A stretch of DNA of 9,304 bases from contig JAUWMM010000044.1 in assembly GCA_030613145.1 (NCBI GenBank), positions 1-9,304 of the forward strand, given 5' to 3'. The position numbers and the translations under genes were made by a program. This document shows positions 7,199-9,304 of the stretch, in pieces. The notes beneath the pieces are model-generated. The model saw only the letters and a program-made list of their open reading frames with translations, was not told the origin of the DNA and searched no databases. The DNA is from Desulfobacterales bacterium. Lineage in GTDB: Bacteria > Desulfobacterota > Desulfobacteria > Desulfobacterales > C00003060. Every line of letters starts with the position of its first letter. The stretch's first letter is position 1.

Positions 7199-7552
7199 TT
7201 ATATTCGCCCAAAATCATCCTCTAACCGTTCAATATCATCTTCTCCAAAATAATCACCGGTCTGCACCTCAATGAATGCCATATCCTCCGTTCCGGGGTT
7301 CATGACGCGGTGGACGGCCCCGCGGGGAATATCAACCGCTTCACCGGCATTAAGGTGTAGTTCTTGTTCATCCCTTGTCACAATTGCTTCTCCGTTCAGA
7401 ACATACCAGTGTTCTGCCCTGCGCTTGTGTCGCTGGAGGCTTAAGCGTTTACCAGGGTAAACAACGATTCGCTTCACCTTGTGGTCCGGTTCGTCGGCAT
7501 AGACCTGGTAGTAGCCCCAAGGACGATGGTCTTCTTCCCTGTCAGTAATCAT
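7199..7552 (-). CDS. Cupin-type phosphomannose isomerase (type II PMI domain as a separate protein)
   Basis: A 117-residue single-domain cupin equivalent to the C-terminal third of bifunctional AlgA/ManC. Opening RPWGYYQVY (10-18) and the run PGKRLSLQRHKRRAEHW (33-49) are the family signature; where many relatives have HHHRAEHW this one has HKRRAEHW, keeping metal-ligand candidates H42, E47 and H48. Motif 2 is GEAVDIPRGAVHRVMNPG, with H81. The end YFGEDDIERLEDDFGR matches the usual type II PMI tail. The enzyme interconverts fructose-6-phosphate and mannose-6-phosphate using a divalent metal. Start ATG 7552 is chosen because GAGGGGG (7559-7565) lies 6 nt upstream; the frame stays open to 7639 but that extension would overlap draG. 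It lies 50 nt after draG and before manC on the same strand, so the gene order is reversed compared with the fused enzyme. A non-catalytic cupin role is the alternative. Confidence 0.88.
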   Translation of the reverse strand: MITDREEDHRPWGYYQVYADEPDHKVKRIVVYPGKRLSLQRHKRRAEHWYVLNGEAIVTRDEQELHLNAGEAVDIPRGAVHRVMNPGTEDMAFIEVQTGDYFGEDDIERLEDDFGRI

Positions 7553-7558
7553 AGTAAG

Positions 7559-7565
7559 CCCCCTC
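7559..7565 (-). promoter_or_regulatory. Shine-Dalgarno of the cupin isomerase
   Basis: The minus strand reads GAGGGGG, 6 nt before ATG 7552. It fixes the short 117-residue form over an in-frame start at 7639 that would run into draG. Confidence 0.7.
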
Positions 7566-7602
7566 TTGAATGCTCTGGCGCCAGCACTAAGGCAAAGCGA
7601 CG

Positions 7603-8553
7603 TTAGTTCGACAATAACGAAACTATACGGCTTACGCAATCAATTACATAATCCCGCCCCTTCTCCCCGTTTTCCAAGGGACTTAGCCACTCCTCAGGAA
7701 TCTGGCTGTATCCGTAATAGGCACCGGCGATAGCACCTGCCATGGCACCAATAGTATCGGTATCTCCGCCCAGGTTAACCGCCAGGACAACTGCTTCCTG
7801 GAAGCTATCAGTCAATACAAAGGCCCCAATGGCGGCTGGTACGGACTCGATGGCCCGCAGATTTAGGCTATAGCGGCCAGCAACAGCTTCAATCACCTCA
7901 AGCATGGAACCTCGGGGGATCGATTTAATTCTGTCAAGAGCCTGGGAGAATCTCTTGTCTATGGCCGTCGTATGGGCTGTGATGCTGTCCAAAAACTTCT
8001 CCGGTTTAACCGGCTCACCTGACAGGCTGTATTGAAAAGCCAGCCCCACTGCAGTGGCCTGCGCCACAGCACCGGCGAGCCCCTCGGGGTGGATGTGCGT
8101 AATTCTGGCACTTAAAATGGCATTTGCTTTGATCGCTTCCAGATCGGCGTAGTAAAAACAACCAATGGGGGCAATTCTCATGGCCCCACCATTGCCGAAA
8201 CTGTCTGTGCCCACCTGGTCCCAAGGGATCCCCAGCCCGATCCTTTCCATAACGCCAAAAATGCGTCTGCCGTAGCCACGGGTGGGATCAAAGTTGTGCT
8301 CAAATCTTCTTGCACAGACCGCCGGATCAAACCCTCCCTTCTCTGCCAGCGTTTCCAAAATCCCTATCATCATCTGCGTATCATCCGTGTAGCGACCTTT
8401 GCCCCGGATTATGGTATCAAGGAGCCCGAACCGACTGTAAATCGCCCTGTGAGGCCAACCTTCCACAGGCTCACCCAAGGCGTCCCCCACAAAGGTTCCG
8501 AGGGTCGATCCCAAGAATCTGTCCAGCAATTGATTCTTATCAGAATCTCCCAT
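7603..8553 (-). CDS. ADP-ribosylglycohydrolase family protein (DraG/ARH-like)
   Basis: A 316-residue all-helical hydrolase of the DraG/ARH family, near the usual length of about 300. Metal-binding signatures are present at both ends: GDALGEPVEG (23-32), YTDDTQM with T56-D57-D58, FGNGGAMR (119-126), an ITHIHPEG segment, and NLGGDTDTIGAMAG with D264 and D266. These residues hold the two Mg2+ or Mn2+ ions that cleave the ADP-ribose bond, so it looks catalytically complete. Known members remove ADP-ribose from arginine (DraG on nitrogenase Fe protein, ARH1) or from serine and O-acetyl-ADP-ribose (ARH3); the substrate here is unknown. Start ATG 8553 is chosen because AGGAGA (8558-8563) precedes it. 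The open frame to 8634 would add residues read from the flanking repeat. It sits between a GT9 gene and the cupin isomerase; no DraT-like transferase or nitrogenase gene is in the window. Confidence 0.9.
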   Translation of the reverse strand: MGDSDKNQLLDRFLGSTLGTFVGDALGEPVEGWPHRAIYSRFGLLDTIIRGKGRYTDDTQMMIGILETLAEKGGFDPAVCARRFEHNFDPTRGYGRRIFGVMERIGLGIPWDQVGTDSFGNGGAMRIAPIGCFYYADLEAIKANAILSARITHIHPEGLAGAVAQATAVGLAFQYSLSGEPVKPEKFLDSITAHTTAIDKRFSQALDRIKSIPRGSMLEVIEAVAGRYSLNLRAIESVPAAIGAFVLTDSFQEAVVLAVNLGGDTDTIGAMAGAIAGAYYGYSQIPEEWLSPLENGEKGRDYVIDCVSRIVSLLSN

Positions 8554-8557
8554 TGCT

Positions 8558-8563
8558 TCTCCT
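8558..8563 (-). promoter_or_regulatory. Shine-Dalgarno of the draG-like gene
   Basis: The minus strand reads AGGAGA, with the AGGAG core 5 nt from ATG 8553. It sets the start and excludes the 27-residue N-terminal extension that would be translated from repeat sequence. Confidence 0.75.
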
Positions 8564-8593
8564 AACTCGGACAAGCCGAAACCAAAAAAATTT

Positions 8594-8787
8594 ATCACGA
8601 AAACACGAAAGTACGAAAACACAAAAAGAAGCAATTTCAGATACTAAAACCAAATGTCGAGTCAAATCCCAATGACAAATTGCCAAAGTTTCTCACATTG
8701 AATTTTCGGCACATTGCATATATTTGTGCTTTGGTCTTTTTCGTTCTTTTTCTCTTTCGTGCTTTCGAACTTTCGTGTTTTCGTGAT
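8594..8787. repeat. 194-nt element with 33-nt inverted arms built of octamers
   Basis: The left arm 8594-8626 and right arm 8755-8787 are reverse complements over 33 nt with 3 mismatches, including a perfect 19-nt core (8594-8612 / 8769-8787). Each arm is itself four tandem octamers: TTTCGTGC, TTTCGAAC, TTTCGTGT, TTTCGTGA at 8755-8786, and the complementary NCACGAAA-type units at 8595-8626. The 128-nt spacer is AT-rich with CAAAT-type short repeats. The element fills most of the 260-nt gap between the GT9 stop (27 nt away) and the draG start. No transposase or convincing coding frame lies inside. It could fold as a large hairpin in RNA or be a dispersed repeat. Confidence 0.75.
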
Positions 8788-8813
8788 TGCTTTTTCATGT
8801 GTTTGCTCTTGAG

Positions 8814-9304
8814 TCATGGAATTATCTCCTTGACAGCGTCGAGGACCATGTCTACCGACACCCCACTAAGGCATTGAGGGTCTTTACAATTGACTGCATC
8901 CTTTTCAAAACACGGGGCGCAGTCTGCCGCACCTCTGAAGACCGTTGTTGCAGGACCCACAGGAGACCATCTCTTGGGGCTGGATGGCCCGAAGATGGCC
9001 ACAGTGGGAATCCCCATAAAGGCGGCAAGGTGGGTCACCCCCGAGTCATTGCCAACAAAACACCTCGCCTGACGAACCAAGGCAATCAAACAAGAAAGAT
9101 CGCAAACCTCATGTGCCCGAAAGTCCCCTTTGATCCCTGCTTTGATAAAAGGTGCCAAGTCTGATTCTGCCGGCCCTACCACAAAGACCACTTCTCCGAG
9201 ATTCATCCCCTTAATGATTGAAGCCACTTGAACAAAATTTTTAACAGGCCATCGTTTTCTTGGACTCCCAGCGCCGGGGTGGATGATGATCGAGTTCTTT
9301 ACTC
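8814..9304 (-). CDS. Glycosyltransferase family 9 (heptosyltransferase-like), 5' end outside the window
   Basis: The visible part is 162 C-terminal residues, and the frame stays open to the right edge; a GTG at 9227 is internal, not the start, because the codons before it read IIIHPGAGSPRKRWPVKNF, the conserved opening of the GT9 C-terminal domain. Other family features: FVVGPAESDL; then DLSCLIALVRQARCFVGNDSGVTHLAAFMGIPTVAIFGPSSPKRWSP (broken here by position: DLS at the helix start, NDSGVTHLAA binding the nucleotide-sugar, FGPSSP after it); and a late Cys cluster CAPC...C...C common in this family. GT9 enzymes move ADP-heptose or related sugars onto the LPS inner core on the cytoplasmic side of the inner membrane. 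The acceptor and donor here are unknown. It is the first visible gene of the minus-strand run and probably belongs to a cell-envelope glycan locus extending to the right. Confidence 0.92.
   Translation of the reverse strand, partial: VKNSIIIHPGAGSPRKRWPVKNFVQVASIIKGMNLGEVVFVVGPAESDLAPFIKAGIKGDFRAHEVCDLSCLIALVRQARCFVGNDSGVTHLAAFMGIPTVAIFGPSSPKRWSPVGPATTVFRGAADCAPCFEKDAVNCKDPQCLSGVSVDMVLDAVKEIIP

Noticed and set aside
8680..8877. Plus-strand 65-codon frame, Phe/Leu-rich and membrane-like
   Set aside because: Much of it is a translation of the octamer repeat (FFVLFLFRAF, LSCFRDCFF) and it runs into the GT9 gene on the other strand.

Overview
The window looks like a chromosomal segment of a free-living Gram-negative anaerobe. 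The best guess is a Desulfobacterota (former Deltaproteobacteria) sulfate-reducer type, from the GC content near 50 %, the large PAS/hybrid histidine kinase, the menaquinone-type methyltransferase and the family 9 (heptosyltransferase-like) glycosyltransferase. This placement is inferred from gene content and style; no rRNA or other phylogenetic marker is present.

Layout. The left end (1-144, +) carries the last 47 codons of argJ (arginine biosynthesis). It is followed 32 nt later by a 752-residue hybrid sensor kinase (177-2435, +) whose N-terminus is an apparent NAD(P)-type Rossmann domain fused to two PAS domains, a HisKA/HATPase core and a receiver. From there to the right edge every gene is on the minus strand. 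In transcription order (right to left) these are a GT9 glycosyltransferase (partial, runs off the right edge), a DraG-type ADP-ribosylglycohydrolase, a small cupin phosphomannose isomerase, a stand-alone mannose-1-phosphate guanylyltransferase (manC), two tandem CNNM/CorC membrane proteins, and ubiE/menG. The kinase and ubiE converge with only 35 nt between their stops.

How they fit together. The cupin and ManC together supply the two activities of the usual fused type II PMI/GMP enzyme (fructose-6-P to mannose-6-P, and mannose-1-P to GDP-mannose). With the GT9 transferase they suggest GDP-mannose and LPS or polysaccharide precursor supply. The two CNNM proteins are translationally coupled (11-nt overlap) and probably act in Mg2+/divalent cation transport. 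ubiE/menG follows with little spacing and is probably cotranscribed. The DraG-like enzyme implies reversible protein ADP-ribosylation, but no partner transferase is in the window.

Non-coding structure. Two intergenic gaps hold conspicuous repeats. One is a 143-nt nested quasi-palindrome (7054-7196) inserted exactly between the split PMI and GMP genes. The other is a 194-nt element (8594-8787) bounded by 33-nt inverted arms, each made of four tandem octamers of the TTTCGTGN / NCACGAAA type, between the GT9 and draG genes. These are the least explained parts of the window. No tRNA, rRNA, CRISPR array or transposase gene was seen.
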